DNA of 64,000 nucleotides, from NCBI GenBank assembly GCA_017960985.1, contig JAGCYD010000028.1:48455-112454 (forward strand), read 5' to 3'. A model generated the notes under the pieces. The model had not been told where the DNA came from and ran no database searches. It saw only the letters and a program-made list of their open reading frames with translations. The stretch comes from Bacteroidaceae bacterium (GTDB taxonomy: Bacteria; Bacteroidota; Bacteroidia; Bacteroidales; Bacteroidaceae). Both the position numbers and the translations under genes were made by a program. This document shows, piece by piece, positions 1 through 7,396 of this stretch (positions within the stretch are counted from its first letter, which is position 1; the number at the start of each line of letters is the position of its first letter).

Positions 1-1287
1 GGTGTGATGCAGGACGGTATTGCCTGGATAAGCAAGCGTAAGGTATTTCGCAAGAACAAACGCGCTAGATTAGCCAATAAGTATAGTCACTCACCAACAA
101 AGCGTGTACTTCGTGCGCTTGTTTTGTTGCTATTCCTCATCTTATTGGCAGCAGGTCTGAATAGTTTAGCCATATTTATTGCTCCTTATAGTGCATATGG
201 CCGTATTGCCTCGAATTTGATGCAACCAGTATGGCTGTGGGGTAACAATCTGTTAGCTGCTGTTGCTGAGCATTATGATAGTTATGCCTTTTATACCGTA
301 GATGTGTGGATAAAAAGTTTGTCATCATTGGTCGTAGCCTTTGTCACTTTATTAGTCATAGGCATTTTGGCATGGCGAGGAGGGCGTACCTATTGCAACA
401 CCATCTGTCCCGTAGGTACAATTTTGGGATATATCAGTCATTTCTCCATATTTGGGCCTGTCTTTGATGAGGATAAGTGCAATGGCTGTAAATTGTGTGA
501 GCATAATTGTAAGGCAAGTTGTATTGATGTGAATGCTCACCATGTAGATATGACGCGCTGCGTGATGTGTGGTGATTGTATGGAGATTTGTCCTCGTGGA
601 GGCGTCAACTTTGGACATAGGCTTCATAGCTCAAAAAATCCTGAAATGTCCGATAAGCCTGTTACCCCCGATCGTCGCAACTTTGTCAAGGGACTGGCTT
701 TGGTTACGGCTGCCGCCACGGTAGAGGCTGCTGCAAAGACGGTGGATGGTGGATTGGCAACAATTGAGGATAAACAAGTGCCCAATCGTAAGACACCATT
801 GACTCCTCCTGGGTCGTTGTCTGCCCGACATTTTGCCCAACATTGTACGGCTTGTCAGTTATGTATTGCCGAATGTCCCAATGGTGTGTTGCGCCCAAGT
901 GATGATTTGGAACATTTCATGCAACCTACGATGCAATATGAGCGTGGTTATTGCCGTCCCGAATGTACCCGTTGTTCACAAGTCTGTCCAACGGGAGCCA
1001 TCCGACCGATTAGTCGGGAGGAGAAAACCACACATCAGATAGGCCATGCTGTATGGATAAAGAAAAACTGTTTACCTGTTACGGATGGTGTCTGGTGCGG
1101 CAATTGCGCCCGCCATTGCCCGACGGGTGCTATTGAGATGGTCCCCTTTGAGGGGAATGAGGAAATACGCGTTCCAGCGGTTAATACCGAGCGCTGTATT
1201 GGTTGTGGTGCTTGTGAGAATTTGTGCCCAGCTCGTCCTTTCAGTGCTATATATGTAGAAGGTCACGAAGTTCATAGAGAAATTTAA
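1..1287 (+). CDS. Polyferredoxin membrane protein, NapH/NapG-like (5' end cut by window)
   Basis: This is probably a membrane-anchored electron-transfer protein carrying several 4Fe-4S clusters. The frame is open to base 1, so the true start lies upstream; related Bacteroidota proteins have a further membrane segment and a CxxxCP motif before this point. Visible in order: a hydrophobic segment near residues 37-60, a second near 105-122, a CNTICPVG motif, ferredoxin cysteines CNGCKLCEHNC and CVMCGDCMEIC, then a twin-arginine stretch DRRNFVKG (arginine codons at 673-678) with a mildly hydrophobic alanine-rich segment. After that come several more cysteine motifs, ending with CIGCGACENLCP. The layout resembles a NapH-type quinol oxidase joined to a NapG-type Tat-exported ferredoxin. 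It lies 8 bases before a Tat-signal reductase and is co-directional with tatA and tatC. The electron donor and acceptor are unknown; the polyferredoxin identity is firm. Confidence 0.85.
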   Translation, partial: GVMQDGIAWISKRKVFRKNKRARLANKYSHSPTKRVLRALVLLLFLILLAAGLNSLAIFIAPYSAYGRIASNLMQPVWLWGNNLLAAVAEHYDSYAFYTVDVWIKSLSSLVVAFVTLLVIGILAWRGGRTYCNTICPVGTILGYISHFSIFGPVFDEDKCNGCKLCEHNCKASCIDVNAHHVDMTRCVMCGDCMEICPRGGVNFGHRLHSSKNPEMSDKPVTPDRRNFVKGLALVTAAATVEAAAKTVDGGLATIEDKQVPNRKTPLTPPGSLSARHFAQHCTACQLCIAECPNGVLRPSDDLEHFMQPTMQYERGYCRPECTRCSQVCPTGAIRPISREEKTTHQIGHAVWIKKNCLPVTDGVWCGNCARHCPTGAIEMVPFEGNEEIRVPAVNTERCIGCGACENLCPARPFSAIYVEGHEVHREI

Positions 1288-1295
1288 TTTCAATT

Positions 1296-2699
1296 ATGGA
1301 AAGAAGAGATTTTATTAAGATATTGGGAGCAGGAGCTGCAACGGCAGCCTTGGCCAGTTGTGGTTTGAAGCGAAAAGATGGTGACATAGACCCACTGGGA
1401 CATCATACTGGCGACATCCCTACCGACAAAATGACCTATCGTGAGAACCCGACGACAGGCGATCGTGTGTCGTTGTTGGGCTATGGTATGATGCGTTTGC
1501 CAAACAAGCCGCAGAAGCCATCGGAAGATGGAACGCCTGTTCCAGAGGAAATAGACCAGGATGAGGTGAATCGTCTGGTGAAGTTTGCCCTTGACCATGG
1601 TGTGAACTATTTCGATACCAGTCCAGCCTATTGTCGTGGTGAAAGTGAGGCGAGTACAGGTATAGCCCTTAAGGCCAGCGGCTATGCCCGCGAGTCCTAT
1701 TATATTGCCACAAAACTCTCTAATTTCTCTCCTGAGCAGTGGAGTTATAAGGAGGGCGTGAAGATGTTTGAGAACTCGTTACGCTATTTGCAAACCGATT
1801 ATATCGACTATCTGTTGTTACATGCAGTTGGTATGGGTGGTATGGATAATTTGAGGAGCCGTTATTTGGATAATGGTGTACTCGATTATTTGTTGGAACA
1901 GCGTGAAAAGGGAATCATCCGCAATTTGGGTTTTTCGTACCATGGAGATATAGAGGTGTTTGATTATCTGCTTTCCCAACACGATAAGTACAAATGGGAT
2001 TTTGTACAAATACAGATGAACTATGTGGATTGGAAGCTGGCCAACGAGACAAATGCCAGCAATACCGATGCCGAATATCTGTATAACGAGCTTGACAAGC
2101 GTGGTATCCCAGGCGTTATTATGGAACCTCTGTTGGGCGGTCGTCTCGTGAAAATGCCCAATCATATTGTGGCAACACTAAAGAGCAAACGCCCCGAGGA
2201 CAGTGTGGCATCGTGGGCTTTCCGCTATTCAGGTTCCAAGCCGCGGATTCTTACGGTTCTTTCTGGCATGACCTACATGGAACATTTAGAGGACAATCTT
2301 CGCACATTCTCCCCATTGGAACCTTTGACAGCAGAGGAACAGGAATGGCTCGAGAACGAAGTAGCCAATCTCTATGTCAGCTATCCCACTGTGCCTTGTA
2401 ACGACTGCAAGTATTGTATGCCCTGTCCCTATGGTCTCGATATTCCAGGCATATTGCTTCACTATAATAAATGTGTCAATCTCGGAAATGTCCCCGAGAG
2501 CATGCAGGCAGAGAACTATTGGAAGGCTCGTCGTGCATTCCTCATCGGTTATGACCGCAGTGTACCCCGTTTGCGACAGGCCAGTCATTGTATTGGTTGT
2601 CGCCGGTGTGTGGAGCATTGTCCCCAGCGTATCAATATACCTTGGGAACTACAGCGTATAGATAGCTTTGTAGAAAAACTTAAACAAAACATACTATGA
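1296..2699 (+). CDS. Aldo/keto reductase with C-terminal 4Fe-4S domain, Tat-exported
   Basis: This is an oxidoreductase of the aldo/keto reductase fold followed by a ferredoxin module. The N-terminus MERRDFIKILGAGAAT is a twin-arginine signal, followed by a Cys in ASCG that could be a lipobox. The reductase domain (about 45-350) has the family features YFDTSPAY, a conserved Lys in TKLSN and a His in LLHA. Two cysteine clusters follow: CNDCKYCMPCP from Cys368 and CIGCRRCVEHCP from Cys432, enough for two 4Fe-4S clusters. The gene sits between the polyferredoxin and tatA and overlaps tatA in an ATGA arrangement, so it is translated as part of that operon and is very probably a Tat substrate. The substrate is unknown. 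A Tat-exported enzyme may use cluster-delivered electrons rather than NADPH; this is inference. Confidence 0.88.
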   Translation: MERRDFIKILGAGAATAALASCGLKRKDGDIDPLGHHTGDIPTDKMTYRENPTTGDRVSLLGYGMMRLPNKPQKPSEDGTPVPEEIDQDEVNRLVKFALDHGVNYFDTSPAYCRGESEASTGIALKASGYARESYYIATKLSNFSPEQWSYKEGVKMFENSLRYLQTDYIDYLLLHAVGMGGMDNLRSRYLDNGVLDYLLEQREKGIIRNLGFSYHGDIEVFDYLLSQHDKYKWDFVQIQMNYVDWKLANETNASNTDAEYLYNELDKRGIPGVIMEPLLGGRLVKMPNHIVATLKSKRPEDSVASWAFRYSGSKPRILTVLSGMTYMEHLEDNLRTFSPLEPLTAEEQEWLENEVANLYVSYPTVPCNDCKYCMPCPYGLDIPGILLHYNKCVNLGNVPESMQAENYWKARRAFLIGYDRSVPRLRQASHCIGCRRCVEHCPQRINIPWELQRIDSFVEKLKQNIL

Positions 2700-2905
2700 T
2701 GAATTTATTGTTTATTGGTGGTATCGGCTTTCAGGAGATACTATTAGTCCTTCTTATCATTCTTTTGCTTTACGGCGGTAAGAAAGTGCCCGAAATGATG
2801 CGTGGGCTTGGCAAAGGCGTAAAAGCCTTTAAGGATGGCATGAATGAAGTTGAGCCCAAGGAAGAGCCTAAGGAAAAGGCCGATGAAACCAAAGAGGAGA
2901 AGTAA
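2696..2905 (+). CDS. tatA: Sec-independent protein translocase TatA
   Basis: This is the pore-forming subunit of the twin-arginine translocase in the inner membrane. The 69-residue protein has the family pattern: a short N-terminus, one membrane helix (about residues 5-24), a Gly-Gly hinge in LLYGGKKVPEMMRGLGKG, an amphipathic helix and an acidic/lysine-rich tail of EPKEEPKEK type. The start ATG at 2696 overlaps the stop of the reductase gene; a second ATG three bases on would serve equally well. No tatB is visible, which is usual for Bacteroidota, where one TatA-type protein and TatC suffice. The stop TAA at 2903-2905 is in the same frame as tatC. Confidence 0.93.
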   Translation: MMNLLFIGGIGFQEILLVLLIILLLYGGKKVPEMMRGLGKGVKAFKDGMNEVEPKEEPKEKADETKEEK

Positions 2906-2926
2906 GGATACCAAATCTTAATACGC

Positions 2927-3619
2927 TTGACCTTTTGGGAACATCTTGACGAATTGCGTGGGGTGATAGTCCGTTGTGTGGCAGTCACCCTTGTGCTTAT
3001 GGTTGTTGCCTTTGTATTCCGAGACGAAGTGTTTTGGCTCGTCCTGCATCCAAAAGGTGAAGATGTCCATTTGATAAACACAGCCGTTGCGGGTCAGTTT
3101 GTCACGCACATGGCCGTATCTTTCTATGTTGGTTTGTTGGGTGCCATGCCCTACATACTCTATCAACTTTTCCATTTCGTCGCTCCTGGGCTTTACCAAC
3201 AAGAGCGCCAGTTGGCATTCTGGCTCGTGACAAGTGGCTATCTGATGTTCATACTGGGTGTATTGTTTTCCTATGCCATAATCTTTCCTTTTACGCTCGA
3301 TTTTCTTTGCAACTACCAGGTCAGTAGCGAAGTACATAATCTAATATCCCTCGAGAGTTACATCGATACCCTTCTTATGCTTAGCCTTTTGCTGGGCGTG
3401 CTGTTTGAGTTGCCTGTAGTCAGTTGGCTACTTGGGCGCTTTGGTTTGCTCTCGGCAGATGTCATGCGCCGTTTGCGCCGTCCAGCCATTGTGGCGATTG
3501 TCATTGTAACTGCGATTATTACACCCACGGGAGATGCTTTTACCTTAATGCTCGTCTCTCTTCCAGTTTATTTGCTTTACGAGGTTAGTATTCTTATTGT
3601 CCGGAATACAAAGCATTGA
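2927..3619 (+). CDS. tatC: Sec-independent protein translocase TatC
   Basis: This is the receptor subunit of the twin-arginine translocase, which recognises the RR signal. The 230-residue protein opens with the conserved TFWEHLDELR motif, has about six membrane segments and the conserved FELPVV region before the fifth. The start is uncertain: there is no ATG between the tatA stop and the conserved motif. TTG at 2927 is the best canonical-type start, giving a protein that begins directly at TFWEH. The frame is open back to the tatA stop, with ATC at 2915 and ATA at 2921 as other unusual candidates. A T-rich run at 3648-3662 after the gene lies before the B12 riboswitch, but I see no clear terminator hairpin. 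Confidence 0.9.
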   Translation: MTFWEHLDELRGVIVRCVAVTLVLMVVAFVFRDEVFWLVLHPKGEDVHLINTAVAGQFVTHMAVSFYVGLLGAMPYILYQLFHFVAPGLYQQERQLAFWLVTSGYLMFILGVLFSYAIIFPFTLDFLCNYQVSSEVHNLISLESYIDTLLMLSLLLGVLFELPVVSWLLGRFGLLSADVMRRLRRPAIVAIVIVTAIITPTGDAFTLMLVSLPVYLLYEVSILIVRNTKH

Positions 3620-3688
3620 AACTGTTGGGTACTCTCGTTGAATTGATATTTTTTTTGTTTTTCACTTTTCATTTCTAATTTATATTCG

Positions 3689-3696
3689 TATCTTTG
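3689..3696 (+). promoter_or_regulatory. Promoter -7 element of the B12 operon
   Basis: TATCTTTG matches the Bacteroidota -7 consensus TAnnTTTG and lies just before the cobalamin riboswitch. The -33 region (around 3667-3670, TTTC) is a weak match. Confidence 0.6.
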
Positions 3697-3702
3697 CCCT
3701 TG

Positions 3703-3853
3703 CATTGTGGATAAGGGAATCAGGTGAGAATCCTGAACAGTCCCGCTGCTGTAAGTCGCTTTACGACGGATTAAGCACGATGTCACTGAGGAATGCCCCT
3801 TGGGAAGACGCTTATTTCGGGCGATAAGTCAGAAGACCTGCCGCATATTGCAT
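3703..3853 (+). promoter_or_regulatory. Cobalamin (adenosylcobalamin) riboswitch
   Basis: The leader contains the conserved cobalamin riboswitch elements: a GGTGAGAATCC segment, the CCCGCTGCTGTAA core, a GTCACTG segment and the B12 box AGTCAGAAGACCTGCCG at about 3827-3843. It lies between a -7 element and the first B12 uptake gene at 3917. No strong intrinsic terminator is visible between 3853 and 3917, so control of translation start of the first gene is the more likely mode. When cobalamin is plentiful the downstream uptake genes should be shut down. Confidence 0.93.
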
Positions 3854-3916
3854 CCAGTAAAAACACTGCGCGGACAGTATGGAGACATCTTTTTATTTAA
3901 CTAAAATTATATCCAA

Positions 3917-4675
3917 ATGAAAAAGTATTTTTATTTGGTCGTGGCACTCTGTATGGGTTTTGCCATGACTTCGTGTGACGATGACGATGTTGTGATTACC
4001 CCTGACACTGCGACCTTAACTTTTGAGGGCAGTTATTGGACAGCAAAGATTGACAATCCACAGAACAATGGTCCACTCCTCTATGGCGATGGTTCTTATG
4101 CTTGGTCTGATTCTAAAACTGGATTAAGCAGTGAACTTACTGACTTATGGGGCGACGGACAGTTTTGGGGCGGTGGTATAGCCATCTCTAACTACATTGA
4201 TGCAAACATCAGTACAGATGAGGGAGGACATGCTACACCTGATTATCAACTTTCTGTACCTGTGAGCAATGGCAGTAGAAACTTTGCTGTGGTTTATTGC
4301 CCTGCTTCTGTTTATCTTCCAGAAGGAGTGTCTTATGTCATCAAGTCTATAGACATTGCTCCTACGACTTATGAGTTAGGCGTAGCCAAGTATGGAAATG
4401 GTGGAGCAAAAGCCTTAACGGAGGCAGGTGACTATCTGACTCTTGTAATCACGGCTGACAATGGGAATTCAGTAGAAGTTGATTTGGCACGCGAAGGTCA
4501 GTTCCTTGAAGGTTGGACAACCATTGACTTGACAGGTCTGGGTAAGGTGAACAGCCTCGATTTCAGTATGACTGGCAGTGATTCCTCATGGGGATTCTTG
4601 AATACACCAACTTATTTTGCCTTCGACAATGTCGTAGTTAGCCTAAAGGAAGAGGAAGAACCTCTTGAGATGTGA
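3917..4675 (+). CDS. DUF4465 surface lipoprotein of the B12 locus
   Basis: This is a 252-residue lipoprotein with signal peptide MKKYFYLVVALCMGFAMTSC; the lipobox Cys is followed by a run of Asp (CDDDD). The acidic residues after the Cys are typical of the lipoprotein export signal that sends Bacteroidota lipoproteins to the cell surface. The mature part matches the DUF4465 pattern: an aromatic-rich beta-sandwich with W-SDSKTG, FWGGGIAISNY and a C-terminal TPTYFAFDNV motif. As first gene after the cobalamin riboswitch and directly before a BtuG-like gene, it probably helps to bind or hand over cobalamin at the cell surface. The exact role is not established from sequence. Confidence 0.82.
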   Translation: MKKYFYLVVALCMGFAMTSCDDDDVVITPDTATLTFEGSYWTAKIDNPQNNGPLLYGDGSYAWSDSKTGLSSELTDLWGDGQFWGGGIAISNYIDANISTDEGGHATPDYQLSVPVSNGSRNFAVVYCPASVYLPEGVSYVIKSIDIAPTTYELGVAKYGNGGAKALTEAGDYLTLVITADNGNSVEVDLAREGQFLEGWTTIDLTGLGKVNSLDFSMTGSDSSWGFLNTPTYFAFDNVVVSLKEEEEPLEM

Positions 4676-4692
4676 AAATAAACTCTATCTAT

Positions 4693-5793
4693 ATGTGTAA
4701 GCGGAGCATGCTGCTGTTGGCCATAGGGCTGATGGCGGCATGTTCCAATTTAGATTCTACGCCCGAGGAACGATTTGGAGAAACGGGTCAGGGCGTTTTC
4801 ATCCTGTGCGAAGGCAACTTCAATGCAGGGAACTCCACTTTGTCATACTATAATCCCGAAACAAAGGAAGTGCAGAACGGTGTGTTCCAGCGTGCCAACG
4901 ACCGCAAGTTAGGCGATACAGGCCAGTCCATCCAGATTCACGATGGGGTGGCCTATATTGCCGTAGAGAACAGCGGTATCATCTGGGGCATAGATGTGGA
5001 AACCTTCCGCGTTCGGGGGCAACTGACCACAGGACAGACGGAGCACATGATAAATCCTCGATACATACATTTCCTGAGCGACACGAAAGCGTATGTCACC
5101 GACTTGTATTCCCCCTACATTACCATCTTCAATCCGCAGACCTTCGAATATGTCGGTAGTATTGCTACAGGACAGGTCGAATCGTTTGGCTATGCCAGTA
5201 CCGAAATGATGGTGCAGTGGGGCAACCGCGTGTTTACTAATTGCTGGAGTTATTCGAACAAGATTCTTGTCATCGACACCACAACGGACGAGGTGACGAA
5301 CGAGATTGAACTTTCCAGTTGGCAGCCCAAGAGTATGGTTATGGATGCAAGGGGCAAACTGTGGGTGATTACCGACGGAGGGTATTTGGTGGACGGAGAA
5401 TCGTTTGGTGACAATATTCCGCATCTTTACCGCATTGATGCAGAGACTCTCACTATCGAGGACGACGAACAACTGGATACCGACGAGGCCAATGTGCAAT
5501 TGGCAACCAATCCTGCGGGCGATGTGCTCTATGTCATCAACAACGATGTCTATCGTATGGCTGTCACCGATGCTCATTTGCCTGTGCGCCCGTTTATCGA
5601 GGCGCCTCGTCAGACCAATGGCCATCGCCATTTTCTGTATGGTATTGGTGTGAACCCGAACAATGGTGATATTTATGTGGCAGACGCTGTGGATTATAGT
5701 CAGTCGGGTACGGTTCTTCGTTATGCTTCAAACGGCACATTGCTCGACGAGTTTCGTGTAGGCATTACCCCCAATGGGTTTGCGTTTAAGTAA
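4693..5793 (+). CDS. btuG: BtuG-like cobalamin-binding surface lipoprotein (beta-propeller)
   Basis: This resembles BtuG, the surface lipoprotein of Bacteroides that binds cobalamin very tightly and caps BtuB. I chose ATG 4693 because it gives a clean signal MCKRSMLLLAIGLMAAC; a GTG at 4672 overlapping the previous stop adds only seven polar residues. The mature protein is a YncE/DUF5074-type propeller with blade-like repeats such as VFILCEGNFN, AYIAVENSG, AYVTDLYSPYITIFN and GDVLYVINNDVY, ending in GITPNGFAFK. It follows the DUF4465 gene and precedes a PKD lipoprotein and btuB, the usual neighbourhood. Function by homology is likely; affinity cannot be judged here. Confidence 0.85.
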   Translation: MCKRSMLLLAIGLMAACSNLDSTPEERFGETGQGVFILCEGNFNAGNSTLSYYNPETKEVQNGVFQRANDRKLGDTGQSIQIHDGVAYIAVENSGIIWGIDVETFRVRGQLTTGQTEHMINPRYIHFLSDTKAYVTDLYSPYITIFNPQTFEYVGSIATGQVESFGYASTEMMVQWGNRVFTNCWSYSNKILVIDTTTDEVTNEIELSSWQPKSMVMDARGKLWVITDGGYLVDGESFGDNIPHLYRIDAETLTIEDDEQLDTDEANVQLATNPAGDVLYVINNDVYRMAVTDAHLPVRPFIEAPRQTNGHRHFLYGIGVNPNNGDIYVADAVDYSQSGTVLRYASNGTLLDEFRVGITPNGFAFK

Positions 5794-5805
5794 ATAATTC
5801 CGGAT

Positions 5806-7293
5806 ATGAAAAAAATACATACGCTGCGGAAATTCATATATCTCCTCCTTTCTTTCCTATTCGTTTCCTGTCACGACGAACTTACGCCACCTGCGGGTCT
5901 TCCTCCTACGATAAGTTGGTCGGCGATGTCATCAGCACGCTTCCGAATCATGCAAGGTGAGACGATTATGATAGTGCCCGATGTGGGAAACACCGACGAG
6001 ACAACCACCTTCTCATGGACAATGGATGGGGAAGTAGTAGGGACGGACGACCATTATACTTTTCAGGGAGAAGTCCCCGGTGAGTATTATCTGCAGTTTG
6101 CCGTGACAAACCGTTACGGCAAGGCTCAGGACGAGGTGAAGATTACCGTACAGGAGCAAGATGTGCCCCTTCCCGTCATCCCCGATGATGGTGACGGTCT
6201 TGGTTGGCAGTTCCCTTGGACGGAGATAAACATCGCTCAAGGTCGCACCATCAAGGTGAAAGCCTATATGTTGCGGAATGCCGATGGTGCCACCTTCTCG
6301 TGGACACTCGACGGAACACCTGTTGAAGGCAAGACCGACGAAGTGGCTTATGTGTTTACGGCTACTACACAGGGGACGCACACCCTTCGCTTGACGATGA
6401 CCAAAGATGCAACAGAGATGAGTCAGGACTTTAGTCTAAAGGTGTGTCCTTCCGCGGGTACCTATCGCCGTTCTTCCGAGGGCGAGGCTATGGTGGACCG
6501 AGTATATGAGTATATACCGGCTCCGGGCTTTATGGTAAATGGTTATGTTGTTGTGGGCGATGCCTTCCCCGAGGGTTGCACCCACGATGAGGCCTGCACG
6601 ACGGCTTTGCAGCATTTCCAGAACAAATGGTATGTGAGCCTTGGTGCACAGGGCGGCTACCTCGTGGCAGGTTTCGACCATAGCGTACAGAACTCGGGAG
6701 GTGATTATGACCTTTGTATCAAGGGAAATCCATACGATTATCAGTCAGAACCTGGCATCATCTGGGTCAGTCAGGACGACAACGGCGACGGTCTGCCCAA
6801 CGACCAGTGGTTCGAGTTGGCAGGTTCGGAATACGGCACGGAGAACGAGACTTTGGAGTATGCCATCACCTACTATCGTCCCGAACAGACAAAATCGGCT
6901 ACGGCCTGGCGCGACATCAATGGCGATACGGGTTATGTGCCCTATCTAAGTTATTGGAATCCTCACGCTTTCTATTGGCAGGACTGGGTGGAAGGTACGG
7001 AGCGTACTTACTTTGGTTCCCGGTTGAAGGACCGCAGCACATACATCAACGGTATTTCCGACATTCCGCCTTATGACTGGGGTTATGTCGATAACCTGAA
7101 CGACCTTATCGACGGACCTGCTGGCAAGATGGGGTATTATAAGATAAGTAATGCCCGTACCTGGGATGGACAGCCTGCAAATCTTGAGTACATCGACTTC
7201 GTGAAGATACAGACAGCCCAAACAGGCAGTACGCCTAATCTTGGTGAAATCAGTACCGAAGTGTATTACATTGGGGACTGCCACCTTCAATGA
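5806..7293 (+). CDS. PKD/Ig-like surface lipoprotein of the B12 locus
   Basis: This is a 495-residue lipoprotein with signal peptide ending FLFVSC (Cys about residue 22). Two Ig/PKD-like domains follow: the first near 45-118 with TFSWTMDGE, the second near 145-212 with TFSWTLDGTP. The larger C-terminal half (about 220-495) contains GGYLVAGFDHSV, GIIWVSQDDNGDGLPNDQWFELAGSE and EYIDFVKIQTA, a pattern seen in B12-locus cell-surface proteins of Bacteroidota. The DDNGDGLPND stretch looks like a calcium-binding loop. The gene lies 12 bases after btuG and just before btuB. A role as an accessory cobalamin-capturing lipoprotein is inferred from context; the domain itself has no function I can name. 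Confidence 0.78.
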   Translation: MKKIHTLRKFIYLLLSFLFVSCHDELTPPAGLPPTISWSAMSSARFRIMQGETIMIVPDVGNTDETTTFSWTMDGEVVGTDDHYTFQGEVPGEYYLQFAVTNRYGKAQDEVKITVQEQDVPLPVIPDDGDGLGWQFPWTEINIAQGRTIKVKAYMLRNADGATFSWTLDGTPVEGKTDEVAYVFTATTQGTHTLRLTMTKDATEMSQDFSLKVCPSAGTYRRSSEGEAMVDRVYEYIPAPGFMVNGYVVVGDAFPEGCTHDEACTTALQHFQNKWYVSLGAQGGYLVAGFDHSVQNSGGDYDLCIKGNPYDYQSEPGIIWVSQDDNGDGLPNDQWFELAGSEYGTENETLEYAITYYRPEQTKSATAWRDINGDTGYVPYLSYWNPHAFYWQDWVEGTERTYFGSRLKDRSTYINGISDIPPYDWGYVDNLNDLIDGPAGKMGYYKISNARTWDGQPANLEYIDFVKIQTAQTGSTPNLGEISTEVYYIGDCHLQ

Positions 7294-7311
7294 AGTAGAG
7301 AATTGAAAATA

Positions 7312-7396
7312 GACAATTGACAATGAAGCGCGTTCTGTTTCTATTAGCCATGTTATATGGCGAAGTCCAATTGTCCATTGTCCATTGTCAATTGTC
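7312..7396 (+). repeat. 14-bp inverted repeat around the btuB start codon
   Basis: GACAATTGACAATG at 7312-7325 is exactly complementary to CATTGTCAATTGTC at 7383-7396. The left arm contains the btuB start ATG (7323); the right arm lies in the signal-peptide region, in a stretch made of repeated CCATTGT/CAATTGT units. If folded in RNA the start codon would be in the stem. Confidence 0.8.

Noticed and set aside
3619-3700. Terminator after tatC
   Set aside because: There is a T-run at 3648-3662 but I could not find a convincing stem ahead of it.
4672-4692. GTG start for the BtuG-like protein
   Set aside because: The ATG at 4693 gives a standard lipoprotein signal; the extension only adds polar residues.
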